A stretch of DNA of 64,000 bases from Methyloceanibacter caenitepidi (GTDB taxonomy: Bacteria > Pseudomonadota > Alphaproteobacteria > Rhizobiales > Methyloligellaceae), in assembly GCF_000828475.1 (NCBI RefSeq), contig NZ_AP014648.1:2243400-2307399 (forward strand), given 5' to 3'. Positions 45,184 through 53,336 of the stretch are shown here, piece by piece. Positions within the stretch are counted from its first letter, which is position 1. Each line of letters begins with the position of its first letter. Under the pieces are notes generated by a model. The model was not told the origin of the DNA. It saw nothing but the letters and a program-made list of their open reading frames with translations, and did no database searches. The position numbers were made by a program, and so were the translations under genes.

Positions 45184-46182
45184 CTATGGGATCAGGACCG
45201 ACGAGCCGGTGGTTTGGCGGCCTTCCATGGCGCGGTGCGCGTCGGCCGCATCCTTAAGAGCGAAACTCTGGCTCGCCGCGACCCTGACCGCTCCTTTGGC
45301 CAGGACATCGAAAAGATCATTCGCTGTAGAGACCAGCTCCTTTCGCGTGGCGATGAAATCCCAAAGCGACGGCCGCGTGGCGAGCAGCGAGCCCTTTTGC
45401 GCCAGAAGGTTGATGCGGAATTCCGGCACCGGCCCCGAAGACTGGCCGAAGCTCACCCACAGCCCCCGTCGCTTCAAGCAATCCAGCGATCCGGGAAACG
45501 TCTCCTTGCCGACAGAGTCGTAGACCACGTCGACCCCCTCGCCGCCTGTGTACTCCTTCACCTTGGCGACGAAGTCCTCTTCCCGGTAGTTGATCACATG
45601 CGTGCAGCCATGAGAGCGCGCGATCAACGCCTTGCCGGTCGAGCCCACCGTGCCGATCACTGTCGCGCCCAGTGACGCCGCCCATTGGCAGGCGATCGTG
45701 CCCACGCCACCCGCCGCCGCGTGGAACAGCAGCGTCGTCTTGGGACCGACCTTGAAGATTTGCCGCAAGAGATATTGCGCGGTCATGCCTTTGAGCATCA
45801 CGGCCGCGGCGACCTCGTCGCTCACGCCGTCGGGAATGCGCACCACGCGGTCGGCGGCAATCAGACGCTCTTCCGCGTAGCTGCCCGTGTGCCCCGCATA
45901 GGCCACCCGGCGGCCGACCTTCAGCGTGCGGACGCCTTCGCCAAGCGCGGTGACGATGCCCGCACCTTCCGTGCCCGGAACGAATGGAAGCGTGTCCTGC
46001 GGGTAAAGACCCGACCGCATATAGGCGTCGATGAAGTTGAGGCCAATCGCCGTCTGCTTGATACGGATCTCGCCCGGGCCCGGCGCGCCGATATCCGCCT
46101 CTTCCCATTTGAGGACGTCTGGTCCGCCATACTTATGCACGCGGATGACGTGGGTCGTATCTTTGGTCTTGGCTCGGGTCAT
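45184..46182 (-). CDS. NADPH:quinone oxidoreductase (zeta-crystallin type, MDR family)
   Basis: 332 residues. It has a GroES-like N-terminal domain (PGPGEIRIKQTAIGLNFIDA) and a Rossmann domain with AAAGGVGTIACQWA. There are no zinc-ligand Cys/His clusters, consistent with the quinone-reductase branch. GLNFIDAYMRSGLYP and FVPGTEGAGIV are characteristic of QorA-like enzymes, which reduce quinones by one electron with NADPH. It is upstream of nothing obviously related, and a gap of 36 nt separates it from gatB. Confidence 0.88.
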   Translation of the reverse strand: MTRAKTKDTTHVIRVHKYGGPDVLKWEEADIGAPGPGEIRIKQTAIGLNFIDAYMRSGLYPQDTLPFVPGTEGAGIVTALGEGVRTLKVGRRVAYAGHTGSYAEERLIAADRVVRIPDGVSDEVAAAVMLKGMTAQYLLRQIFKVGPKTTLLFHAAAGGVGTIACQWAASLGATVIGTVGSTGKALIARSHGCTHVINYREEDFVAKVKEYTGGEGVDVVYDSVGKETFPGSLDCLKRRGLWVSFGQSSGPVPEFRINLLAQKGSLLATRPSLWDFIATRKELVSTANDLFDVLAKGAVRVAASQSFALKDAADAHRAMEGRQTTGSSVLIP

Positions 46183-46218
46183 GTCACGGACGATCCGCCG
46201 CTCGCGATCAGGCCAACG

Positions 46219-47691
46219 CTACTCGATACCGAGCTTCGCCTTGATCAGCGCGTTGACGGCCTGCGGGCTGGCCTTGCCGCCCGTCGCCTTCATCACCTGA
46301 CCGACGAACCAGCCGGCCATCGCCGGCTTCTCCTTGGCCTGCTCGACCTTGTCGGGATTGGCCGCGAAGACCTCGTCGACCGCCTTCTCGATGGCGCCGG
46401 TGTCGGTGACCTGCTTCATGCCACGGGCCTCGACGATCTCGGCCGGGTCGCCGCCTTCGGTCCACACGATGTCGAACATGTCCTTGGCGATCTTGCCGGA
46501 GATGGTTCCGTCCTTGATGAGATCGACGATGGCGCCGAGCTGGCCCGAGGACACCGGGCTGTCATTGATGGTGAGGCCTTCCTTGTTGAGCCGGCCGAAC
46601 AGCTCGTTGATAACCCAGTTCGCAGCCTGCTTGGCGTCACGCCCCTTCGCCACGTCCTCGAAATAGTCGACGCTCTCACGCTCGGCCACAAGCACGTCGG
46701 CGTCATAGGGAGTCAGCCCGTACTCGGCGATGAACCGCGCCCGCTTCTCGTCGGGAAGCTCCGGGAGGCTGGCGGCGATCTCGTCGACGAAATCCTGCTT
46801 CAGTTCGAGCGGCAACAGGTCCGGGTCCGGGAAATAACGATAGTCGTGCGCCTCTTCTTTCGAGCGCATGGACCGCGTCTCGCCCGTCTTCGCATCGAAC
46901 AGCCGCGTCTCCTGATCGATGGTGCCGCCGTCCTCGATGATCTCAATCTGGCGGCGCGCCTCGTACTCGATGGCTTGGCCGATGAACCGGATCGAGTTCA
47001 TGTTCTTGATCTCGCAACGCGTCCCAAGCTCGTCGCCCGGACGGCGGACCGAGACGTTCACGTCGGCACGCAGCGAGCCCTGATCCATGTTGCCGTCACA
47101 CGTGCCGAGATAGCGCAGGATCGTCCGCAGCTTGGACACATAGGTTTTCGCCTGCTCCGAAGAGCGAATGTCCGGCTTAGACACGATCTCCATCAGCGCC
47201 ACGCCGGAACGGTTCAAGTCGACATAGGAGTTCTGCGGATGCTGATCGTGCAGGCTCTTGCCCGCGTCCTGTTCCAGGTGCAGGCGCTCGATGCCGACAA
47301 TGACCCGCTCGCCGCTGAGCATGTCGACGATGACCTCGCCCTCGCCCACGATCGGGTTCTTGTACTGGCTGATCTGATAGCCCTGCGGCAGATCCGGATA
47401 GAAATAGTTCTTCCGGTCGAACACCGAGTACAGATTGATCTCGGCCTTCAGCCCGAGCCCGGTCTTGATCGCCTGAGCCACGCAGGTTTCGTTGATGACG
47501 GGCAGCATGCCGGGCATGGCCGCGTCCACGAGGCTGACATGGGAATTCGGCTCGCCGCCGAACTCGGTCGAGGCGCCCGAGAACAGCTTCGCGTTCGAGG
47601 TGACCTGGGCATGGACCTCCATGCCGATCACGACTTCCCAATCGCCGGTCTCGCCTGCGATCAAATTCGATTTGTCCGATTTGGCGTCCAT
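46219..47691 (-). CDS. gatB: Aspartyl/glutamyl-tRNA(Asn/Gln) amidotransferase subunit B
   Basis: 490 residues. It activates the mischarged tRNA side chain (kinase step) and binds the tRNA tail domain. Motifs: [19 protein letters not shown] at the N-terminus, [20 protein letters not shown](Q)[28 protein letters not shown], and the YqeY-like C-terminal domain ([20 protein letters not shown]). The length is full. It is the last gene of the gatC-gatA-ridA-chorismate mutase-gatB run, 22 nt after the mutase gene. Confidence 0.97.
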   Translation of the reverse strand: MDAKSDKSNLIAGETGDWEVVIGMEVHAQVTSNAKLFSGASTEFGGEPNSHVSLVDAAMPGMLPVINETCVAQAIKTGLGLKAEINLYSVFDRKNYFYPDLPQGYQISQYKNPIVGEGEVIVDMLSGERVIVGIERLHLEQDAGKSLHDQHPQNSYVDLNRSGVALMEIVSKPDIRSSEQAKTYVSKLRTILRYLGTCDGNMDQGSLRADVNVSVRRPGDELGTRCEIKNMNSIRFIGQAIEYEARRQIEIIEDGGTIDQETRLFDAKTGETRSMRSKEEAHDYRYFPDPDLLPLELKQDFVDEIAASLPELPDEKRARFIAEYGLTPYDADVLVAERESVDYFEDVAKGRDAKQAANWVINELFGRLNKEGLTINDSPVSSGQLGAIVDLIKDGTISGKIAKDMFDIVWTEGGDPAEIVEARGMKQVTDTGAIEKAVDEVFAANPDKVEQAKEKPAMAGWFVGQVMKATGGKASPQAVNALIKAKLGIE

Positions 47692-47713
47692 GATGCTGAC
47701 CTTGGAGGAACCG

Positions 47714-48022
47714 TTACTCTTTGGATTCCTTGCGGAGATTTTCTTCCTCGTACTGGATGAACCAGCCGATCATTTGGCGCCACAGCGCCTCGACGAGTTC
47801 GGGCGGCAGATTGTTCTTTTGCGCCCGTGCGCGCACCTTGTCGATGACCTGCTGAATGCGCCACGGCACCGTGGCGTCGGCCGGTGACTTCTTCAGCTGC
47901 CAGGCCCGGTCCACATAGGCGAAGCGCTCGCAGATCAGATCGACCATCTGCTCGTCGATGCGATCGATCTCGACCCGGACGTCGTCCATGCTCTCGCAAT
48001 TCTGTGCCGCGCGCGTGGCCAT
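47714..48022 (-). CDS. Chorismate mutase (AroQ class, PchB-like)
   Basis: 102 residues, all-helical. [20 protein letters not shown] is the signature first helix, [20 protein letters not shown] contains the second conserved segment with Lys and Arg, and [13 protein letters not shown] ends the fold. The family converts chorismate to prephenate for Phe/Tyr synthesis; the spacing VPWRIQQVI also recalls isochorismate-pyruvate lyases (PchB), so either activity is possible. It is wedged between ridA and gatB on one transcript, an unusual place for an aromatic amino-acid gene. Confidence 0.75.
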   Translation of the reverse strand: MATRAAQNCESMDDVRVEIDRIDEQMVDLICERFAYVDRAWQLKKSPADATVPWRIQQVIDKVRARAQKNNLPPELVEALWRQMIGWFIQYEEENLRKESKE

Positions 48023-48034
48023 GCTTTCGCTCCC

Positions 48035-48430
48035 TTATGCGGATGTCTCGGGGACGACCGCATCGACGGCGATCTCCACCAGCCAGTCCGGAGACACGAA
48101 TCCCGTTACCGCGAGCGTGGTATTGGCGGGACGGATGTCGCCGAAGACCTCGCCATGCACCTTGCTCACCGCTTCGAAGTCGGCGATGTCCACAAGATAG
48201 ACCGTCGTGCGGACAACGTCCTTGAGGCTGGAACCCGCGTCCTTTAGCGCCTGGTCGATGGTCTCGAAGATCGCGCGTGTCTGCGCCTCCGGGTCCCCGA
48301 TGGCGACGGGCTTGCCGCCCGACGCCGCGGTCGTGCCGGCCACCGAAATCCAGTTGCCAACGCGCACGGCCCGCGAATAGCCGACAGTCTTCTCGTAGGG
48401 GCTCCCCGAAGAGATCAGACGGCGGCTCAT
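48035..48430 (-). CDS. RidA family enamine/imine deaminase
   Basis: 131 residues from ATG 48430, overlapping the gatA stop (ATGA). It has the RidA trimer fold: [44 protein letters not shown] and [12 protein letters not shown]. The usual catalytic Arg of RidA (in the RxxxxV segment) aligns with the RPANTT region, but subfamily membership is unclear. RidA proteins clear reactive 2-aminoacrylate and related intermediates. Co-translation with gatA is suggested by the overlap. Confidence 0.85.
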   Translation of the reverse strand: MSRRLISSGSPYEKTVGYSRAVRVGNWISVAGTTAASGGKPVAIGDPEAQTRAIFETIDQALKDAGSSLKDVVRTTVYLVDIADFEAVSKVHGEVFGDIRPANTTLAVTGFVSPDWLVEIAVDAVVPETSA

Positions 48431-49911
48431 GATTTGCTCCACCAGTCCTGCGGTTTGGCCATGGGTCCCGCCGCGTCTTCGATGACCTGTCCCACGCGGA
48501 ACAGCGTTTCTTCGTCGAAGGCCCGGCCGATGACTTGAAGGCCAAGCGGCGTTCCTTCGGACGACAGACCGGCCGGCACCGAAATCCCCGGTAGACCCGC
48601 CATGTTCACCGTCACCGTGAAAATGTCGTTCAGATACATCTCCAGCGGATCGCCTGACTTTTCGCCGGCGGCGAACGCAGGCGCCGGCGTGGTCGGCGTC
48701 AGGATCGCATCGACCCCTTCGAAAGCCTGATCGAAGTCCCGTTTGATCAGTGTGCGGACCTTCTGCGCCTTGAGGTAATAGGCGTCGTAATAGCCGGCGG
48801 ACAGCACATAGGTGCCGATCAGCACGCGCCGCTTCACCTCCGCGCCGAAACCGGATTCGCGCGTGTTCTCGTACATCGAGATCACATCGGTACCGGGCTC
48901 GCGCAGCCCGTAGCGAACGCCGTCATAACGGGCGAGGTTCGACGAGGCCTCGGCGGGCGCGACGATGTAATAAGATGGCAGCGCGTATTTCGTATGCGGC
49001 AGGCTGATGTCCTTGACCGTGGCGCCCGCCTCCGTCAGCCAGGCGATGCCCTGCTGCCACAGCGCCTCGATCTCCGGCGCCATGCCCTCGACGCGGTATT
49101 CCTTGGGAATGCCGATGGTGAGCCCCTTCACGCCCTGGCCGACCGCGGCCTCGAAATCGGGCACGGGAAGGTCAGCGCTGGTCGCATCCTTGGGATCGTG
49201 ACCTGCCATGGCCCCGAGCAGAATGGCGGAATCTCGCACGGTGCGCGCGATCGGGCCGGCCTGGTCCAGGGACGAGGCGAAGGCGACGATGCCCCAGCGG
49301 GAGCAGCGGCCGTAGGTCGGCTTCATCCCGACCGTCCCCGTGAAGGCTGCGGGCTGCCGGATCGACCCGCCCGTATCGGTGGCCGTCGCCCCAAGGCAAA
49401 GACGCGCCGCCACGGCGGCGGACGAGCCGCCCGAAGAACCGCCAGGCACGAGCGGGGCATCGGAGCCCTCGCGCCGCCATGGGTTGATGACCTCGCCGTA
49501 GAAGCTCGTCTCGTTGGACGAGCCCATCGCGAACTCGTCGTTGTTGAGCTTGCCGAGCATGACGGCGCCCGCGTCCCAGAGATTGCTGGTGACTGTCGAC
49601 TCGTAGGTCGGCGTGAAGCGGTCGAGGATGTGAGAGCACGCGGTGGTTCGGACGTCCTTGGTGCAGAACAGATCCTTGATGCCGAGCGGAATGCCTTCCA
49701 GCGCGCCCGCCTCCCCTTTGGCGATCCGCGCGTCGCTGGCCTTGGCCATCTCGAGCGCGCGCTCCGGCGTCTCGAGCACATAGGCGTTGAGCGCCCGGTT
49801 GGCCGACTTGATCGCGGCCGAATGGGCTTCGGTCAGCTCCACGGCCGAAAAAGACTTGTCGGCAAGCCCCTTGCGAGCTTCGGCTATCGTCAGGTCTGTA
49901 AGATCCGTCAC
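48427..49911 (-). CDS. gatA: Aspartyl/glutamyl-tRNA(Asn/Gln) amidotransferase subunit A
   Basis: 494 residues from GTG 49911. Glutamine amidase of the GatCAB complex that corrects Glu-tRNA(Gln) or Asp-tRNA(Asn). The amidase triad is visible: Lys79 in [10 protein letters not shown], cis-Ser159 in [10 protein letters not shown], nucleophile Ser183 in [11 protein letters not shown]; the 24-residue Ser-Ser spacing matches S. aureus GatA. It starts 6 nt after the gatC stop and overlaps ridA at its 3' end. Confidence 0.97.
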   Translation of the reverse strand: MTDLTDLTIAEARKGLADKSFSAVELTEAHSAAIKSANRALNAYVLETPERALEMAKASDARIAKGEAGALEGIPLGIKDLFCTKDVRTTACSHILDRFTPTYESTVTSNLWDAGAVMLGKLNNDEFAMGSSNETSFYGEVINPWRREGSDAPLVPGGSSGGSSAAVAARLCLGATATDTGGSIRQPAAFTGTVGMKPTYGRCSRWGIVAFASSLDQAGPIARTVRDSAILLGAMAGHDPKDATSADLPVPDFEAAVGQGVKGLTIGIPKEYRVEGMAPEIEALWQQGIAWLTEAGATVKDISLPHTKYALPSYYIVAPAEASSNLARYDGVRYGLREPGTDVISMYENTRESGFGAEVKRRVLIGTYVLSAGYYDAYYLKAQKVRTLIKRDFDQAFEGVDAILTPTTPAPAFAAGEKSGDPLEMYLNDIFTVTVNMAGLPGISVPAGLSSEGTPLGLQVIGRAFDEETLFRVGQVIEDAAGPMAKPQDWWSKS

Positions 49912-49917
49912 GGTTGG

Positions 49918-50205
49918 CTACTCAACGATTTTCGGGACGACGAAGTAGTGGTCGTCCTCTTGGGGCGCGTTCTTGACGATTTCGTCGGCTTTGAAGCCGT
50001 CTGTGACCTTGTCTTCGCGCATCTTCATGGTCATGGCCTCGACCCGGGTCATCGGCTCTACATTGGCCGTGTCGAGCTCGTCCAGCTGCGCCACCCAGTC
50101 GAGAATGCCCGAAAGCTCCGATTCCAGACGCCCAGCCTCCTCGTCGGTGATGGCGATGCGGGCAAGGCGGGCGATGCGAAAGACGGTGGCGCGGTCGACG
50201 GACAT
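49918..50205 (-). CDS. gatC: Aspartyl/glutamyl-tRNA(Asn/Gln) amidotransferase subunit C
   Basis: 95 residues. It is a small belt protein that holds GatA and GatB together. Characteristic motifs are [40 protein letters not shown], the REDKVTDGF segment and the terminal YFVVPKIVE. It heads the gatCAB-type operon on the minus strand. The upstream 144 nt hold a GC hairpin but no confident promoter. Confidence 0.96.
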   Translation of the reverse strand: MSVDRATVFRIARLARIAITDEEAGRLESELSGILDWVAQLDELDTANVEPMTRVEAMTMKMREDKVTDGFKADEIVKNAPQEDDHYFVVPKIVE

Positions 50206-50301
50206 GGCTTTGACGCTGGGTTGAGTTCAAACCTTGAGGATATCGGTCCCAAAGGCTCGCTGGCTGGGAGGACGGGTGAAACCGGGGCATCCCCTGTAGC
50301 A

Positions 50302-50318
50302 CCGCCCCGGCGGGGCGG
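50302..50318 (-). terminator. GC-rich hairpin after the UPF0173 gene
   Basis: CCGCCCC (50302-50308) and GGGGCGG (50312-50318) form a 7-bp stem with a 3-nt loop, 32 nt past the stop of the metal-dependent hydrolase gene and before gatC. No T-run follows on the minus strand, so it could be a weak or Rho-assisted terminator. Confidence 0.4.
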
Positions 50319-50349
50319 CAACTGGGCGAGATCCCGCTCCCGGCAACGT

Positions 50350-51051
50350 TTAGGCGTCGAAAGGAACGCCGACTTTCGGCACCGTGACCTCGATATCGCC
50401 CATGGCCGCCACGAACTTGTCGGGCGTCTGGTCGATCACCGGAAACGTACCGTAGTGACACGGGATAACGGTGTCGAAATCGAAGTATCGCTTGCACGCC
50501 AGCGCCGCCGTCCTGGCGCCCATTGTATACCGGTCGCCAATGGGGACGATCCCGATCTGGGGCTCGTACAGCTCGTTGATCAAGGCCATGTCCGCGAAAA
50601 CGTCTGTGTCGCCCATGTGGTAAAGCGTCTTGCCGCTTTTTGCGGTGATCACGATCCCACAGGGATTGCCGAGATAGACCGGGCGCCCATCGACCATGTT
50701 GGAAGACGAGTGGAGCGCCTGCACGAAGGTCAGATCGAAACCGTCATGGGGGATCGTGCCGCCCGTGTTGCCCGGATCGGTCTTCTCGACCCCGTGGCCG
50801 GCGAGGTAAGTCGCAAGCTCGTGCACGGCGATCAGCGTCGTCCCGGTCTCCTTGCAGATCCGGACCGTGTCGCCGACGTGGTCTTCGTGGCCATGGGTCA
50901 GCGCCACATGGGTGATCCCGTCGATCACGTCGATTTCGGAGATACCCGCCTTCTCGAACGTGGGATTGCCGGTGAGAAACGGATCGATCAGGATGCGGCT
51001 AGCGCCGAACTCAACGCGAAAACAAGAATGACCAAACCACGTTATCTTCAT
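50350..51051 (-). CDS. UPF0173-type metal-dependent hydrolase (MBL fold)
   Basis: 233 residues from ATG 51051 with GAGGTGAG upstream. It starts [14 protein letters not shown], the family signature, and has [11 protein letters not shown] (HxHxDH), [10 protein letters not shown] and [12 protein letters not shown] as further metal ligands. The family (YtkL/RomA-like) comprises metal-dependent hydrolases of unsettled substrate. Divergent from ruvX, with 29 nt between starts, so the promoters must overlap the gene ends. Confidence 0.9.
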   Translation of the reverse strand: MKITWFGHSCFRVEFGASRILIDPFLTGNPTFEKAGISEIDVIDGITHVALTHGHEDHVGDTVRICKETGTTLIAVHELATYLAGHGVEKTDPGNTGGTIPHDGFDLTFVQALHSSSNMVDGRPVYLGNPCGIVITAKSGKTLYHMGDTDVFADMALINELYEPQIGIVPIGDRYTMGARTAALACKRYFDFDTVIPCHYGTFPVIDQTPDKFVAAMGDIEVTVPKVGVPFDA

Positions 51052-51080
51052 CGTCTCACCTCTCACATCACTCAGTGACT

Positions 51081-51551
51081 ATGGCTCCGCCCTTTCCTAT
51101 CGAAGAGTTGCCGTCGAAGCTACAGCCTGGCGCGCGTCTACTTGGCTTCGATGTCGGAACCAAGACCATCGGCCTTGCGCTGTCGGACGTCACCCGGTCC
51201 ATCGCGACGCCATACGAGACGGTGCGCCGCACGAAATTTACCACCGACGCCAAGGCAATCGCCGCCATCGCGGCCAAGGAGGGCGTGGGCGGGCTCGTGA
51301 TCGGCCTCCCGCTCAATCTGGACGGTTCCGAGGGACCGCGCGCCCAGTCGACCCGCGCTTTCGCCCGGAACTTGGCGCAGCATCTGGACCTGCCCACGGC
51401 CTTTTGGGACGAGCGCCTGTCGACGGCGGCGGTCGAGCGTCATCTGATCGAGGCCGACGCCTCCCGCAAGCGCCGGGCCGAAGTCATCGATAGGATGGCG
51501 GCCGCCTACATCCTGCAAGGCGCGCTCGACCGGATGAAGGCGCTTGGCTAG
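51081..51551 (+). CDS. ruvX: Putative pre-16S rRNA nuclease / Holliday-junction resolvase YqgF
   Basis: 156 residues from ATG 51081 (GTG 51075 is possible; neither has a good ribosome-binding site). It has an RNase H-like fold: [49 protein letters not shown] and [14 protein letters not shown]. The catalytic acids Asp in FDVG, Glu in WDER and Asp in IDRMA are in place. E. coli YqgF processes the 16S rRNA 5' end. It converges on the dsbB gene with 13 nt between stops. Confidence 0.93.
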   Translation: MAPPFPIEELPSKLQPGARLLGFDVGTKTIGLALSDVTRSIATPYETVRRTKFTTDAKAIAAIAAKEGVGGLVIGLPLNLDGSEGPRAQSTRAFARNLAQHLDLPTAFWDERLSTAAVERHLIEADASRKRRAEVIDRMAAAYILQGALDRMKALG

Positions 51552-51564
51552 GCCCACGCCGGAC

Positions 51565-52119
51565 TTAATCGTTGAGTTGGAAGAGCTCGTAATTTTCGGG
51601 GTTGTCGGGACACAGACCCGTGCCGCAGAGGGCGACCGTCGAAAAGATATTGGCGACGGTCAGGACGAAGAACAGAAGTATCGCAATCAGCGACAAGCCC
51701 TTCAAACGCCCGGAGCCGGCCTGCACCTGCGAAAATTGCCGGTCACCGAGCAGCATGATGCCGCTGCCGAGAACGATGGCGACGGCGAAGAGGAAAGCCC
51801 AGGTGTAAAGGTGCATGCCCCAGACCGGAGGCCCGTAAAAGCCGGTTCCCGGAACGATGTGCAGCAGGATCTGCCGCATAGAGATCGCGGCGCTCGCGAT
51901 CCCGCCGATGATGGCAATCCCGTAATGGCTCGGCTTCGGGCCGAACACGACGTTGAGCGCGATGCCGCAACCGGCGGCAATCAGGCCCGCCCGCTGCAAG
52001 ATGCAGAGGGGGCACGGAAGCTCGCCGAACCAAACCTGATCGATGAACGCCATCGTCAAGACGGTGCCGATGGCGAGCAACCCCAACGCATTCAGCAGCT
52101 TCGACAGCTCGGCGGACAC
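51565..52119 (-). CDS. DsbB-family disulfide-bond membrane oxidoreductase (atypical Cys layout)
   Basis: 184 residues from GTG 52119 with TGAGGAG upstream. Four membrane helices. CPLC (Cys36, Cys39) after the first helix is the quinone-linked pair of DsbB. The second canonical pair in the periplasmic loop between helices 3 and 4 is absent (HIVPGTGFYGPPVWG has no Cys); instead Cys165 and Cys170 (CGTGLCPDN) lie past the last helix near the C-terminus. It could therefore use a relocated pair to oxidise a partner. It is followed upstream, on the same strand, by a 51-residue membrane peptide. Confidence 0.8.
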   Translation of the reverse strand: MSAELSKLLNALGLLAIGTVLTMAFIDQVWFGELPCPLCILQRAGLIAAGCGIALNVVFGPKPSHYGIAIIGGIASAAISMRQILLHIVPGTGFYGPPVWGMHLYTWAFLFAVAIVLGSGIMLLGDRQFSQVQAGSGRLKGLSLIAILLFFVLTVANIFSTVALCGTGLCPDNPENYELFQLND

Positions 52120-52130
52120 GACCCGGCTCC

Positions 52131-52286
52131 TCAGAGTTGGATGCTCAAGACTTCACCGACATGAACGCGGAATAGGATCAGCATTGTGGCAATCCCGATG
52201 AGCCAGAAGCCCACGGACACACCGCGCTGACGCAGCCATGCCGCACCAATCGCGCACGCAAAAAGAACAAAGGGCAAGCTCATCAT
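52131..52286 (-). CDS. Small membrane protein, DUF5993-like (51 residues)
   Basis: From ATG 52286 (a second ATG follows at once), with GGAG upstream. Nearly all hydrophobic: SLPFVLFACAIGAAWLRQRG then VSVGFWLIGIATMLILFRVH. Proteins of this size and pattern (DUF5993) are found next to DsbB homologues; I recall this association but cannot check it here. Its stop is 11 nt before the dsbB GTG, so they form one transcript. Role as a DsbB accessory subunit is inference. Confidence 0.6.
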   Translation of the reverse strand: MMSLPFVLFACAIGAAWLRQRGVSVGFWLIGIATMLILFRVHVGEVLSIQL

Positions 52287-52719
52287 GGGGGTCGCGCTCC
52301 CAATTGTTCCTGTAGGCCGGCCGTTTCCGGCTGCGTACCCGCGCCGATCGAACGAAGCGCCGCTCGGGTGCGGCGTCGAATGGAAGAGGCCCTGGCCAAC
52401 CAACGATTCGTCTAGTCCCTGACTATTTGGGATTGGCCGCGCCTTTACAAGCCCTCAGGGCGAGGCGCCCCGTTTGTCACAGGCAGATTGTTCCGCCGCA
52501 TCATGCCAACTTGTAGTATGCTTTGGGCGTCTGATGCGCTCCAGGCTGTGGTGTCATCGGGTCTTCGCGCCTTGGGCGCCACAGCGCAAAGGGGTTCATT
52601 CGAACGACACCAAAAACCGCGACCATCGCGGAGACTTCAGACTGCGAAGCCAAGTGCAGCGCGTCGACAGCGGAAGCGCCCCGGAATGCGCTGCGTACCA
52701 TGCGACTGGGAGACTCACG
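52287..52719. other. Divergent intergenic region, no supported gene
   Basis: 433 nt between the DUF5993-like gene and the secreted protein at 52720. An open frame extends leftward from that gene to 52474 but has no ribosome-binding site or signal character and is not annotated. A GCCCT/AGGGC palindrome lies at 52451-52461 and a TAGTATGCT stretch near 52514; no clean promoter pair is visible. Confidence 0.5.
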
Positions 52720-53307
52720 ATGTGCTGCGCCCACCGCTTGCTCTCTGCGGCCCTCGCCGCCCTTTCCCTCCTCGTTCTCGCGCTCATGGCCGTGCCTTCA
52801 TCCGGCGCGGCCGGTCCGGTGGAACTCGACAATGCGGGCCTCGTCCAGATGCTCGAAAATCTGGGCTACGAGCCGAAGGAAGGGAAATATCCGAATGGCA
52901 ATCCTTTTCAGACGATCGCGGGAGCCACGCCCGAGCTGACCTGGAGCGCGAACCTGTCGGTCAATCCCAGCACACATCTCATATGGCTGGAGATGAATTT
53001 CTGGTCTCTGCAGGGGGACCAGAAATTTCCCTACGACGTCTTGCTCGAAGCACTCGAGCGCAACTTTCAACTCGATACCATGCGCTACGTGTACCTGAAG
53101 GAGTCGCGGAAATTCCGCCTGGCGGGGAGCCTTCCGAACCGGGACATCAAGCCGGTTCAGATCAAGGCACTGATCGATGAGGCGGTAAACGAAGCGCAAC
53201 AGACGCAGCACCTCTGGAACCCCAACAAATGGCGCCAACAGCCGGCCAAGGACGAGCCCGCCAAAGCGCCCGACCAGGAGGAGGCGGCGGAGCAGGAGGC
53301 CCCGTAG
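52720..53307 (+). CDS. Secreted hypothetical protein (YbjN-like shape)
   Basis: 195 residues from ATG 52720 with GGGAGA upstream. The signal peptide (1-32) ends SGAAG. The mature part has alternating helices and strands: LVQMLENLGYEPKEGKYPNG, LSVNPSTHLIWLEMNFWSL, LLEALERNFQLDTMRYVYL. This suggests an alpha/beta chaperone-like fold similar to YbjN or type III chaperone-like domains, but I cannot assign the family. The C-terminal tail is acidic and Gln/Ala/Pro-rich. It lies 29 nt before the TPR gene, so they are likely partners. Confidence 0.55.
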   Translation: MCCAHRLLSAALAALSLLVLALMAVPSSGAAGPVELDNAGLVQMLENLGYEPKEGKYPNGNPFQTIAGATPELTWSANLSVNPSTHLIWLEMNFWSLQGDQKFPYDVLLEALERNFQLDTMRYVYLKESRKFRLAGSLPNRDIKPVQIKALIDEAVNEAQQTQHLWNPNKWRQQPAKDEPAKAPDQEEAAEQEAP

Positions 53308-53336
53308 CACCGTGCCCCGCGGACCAGGAGGGTCCT

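Noticed and set aside
45685..47760. 691-residue frame antisense to gatB and the quinone oxidoreductase
   Set aside because: Same reason: both sense genes are full length with intact motifs.
50302..50318. Hairpin as a riboswitch or regulatory site for gatC
   Set aside because: Too short and too GC-simple; better explained as an mRNA 3' end of the upstream hydrolase gene.
48994..51078. 694-residue plus-strand open frame across gatA, gatC and the UPF0173 gene
   Set aside because: It is antisense to three clearly conserved genes; its composition (Arg/Gly/Asp-rich) is typical of high-GC shadow frames.
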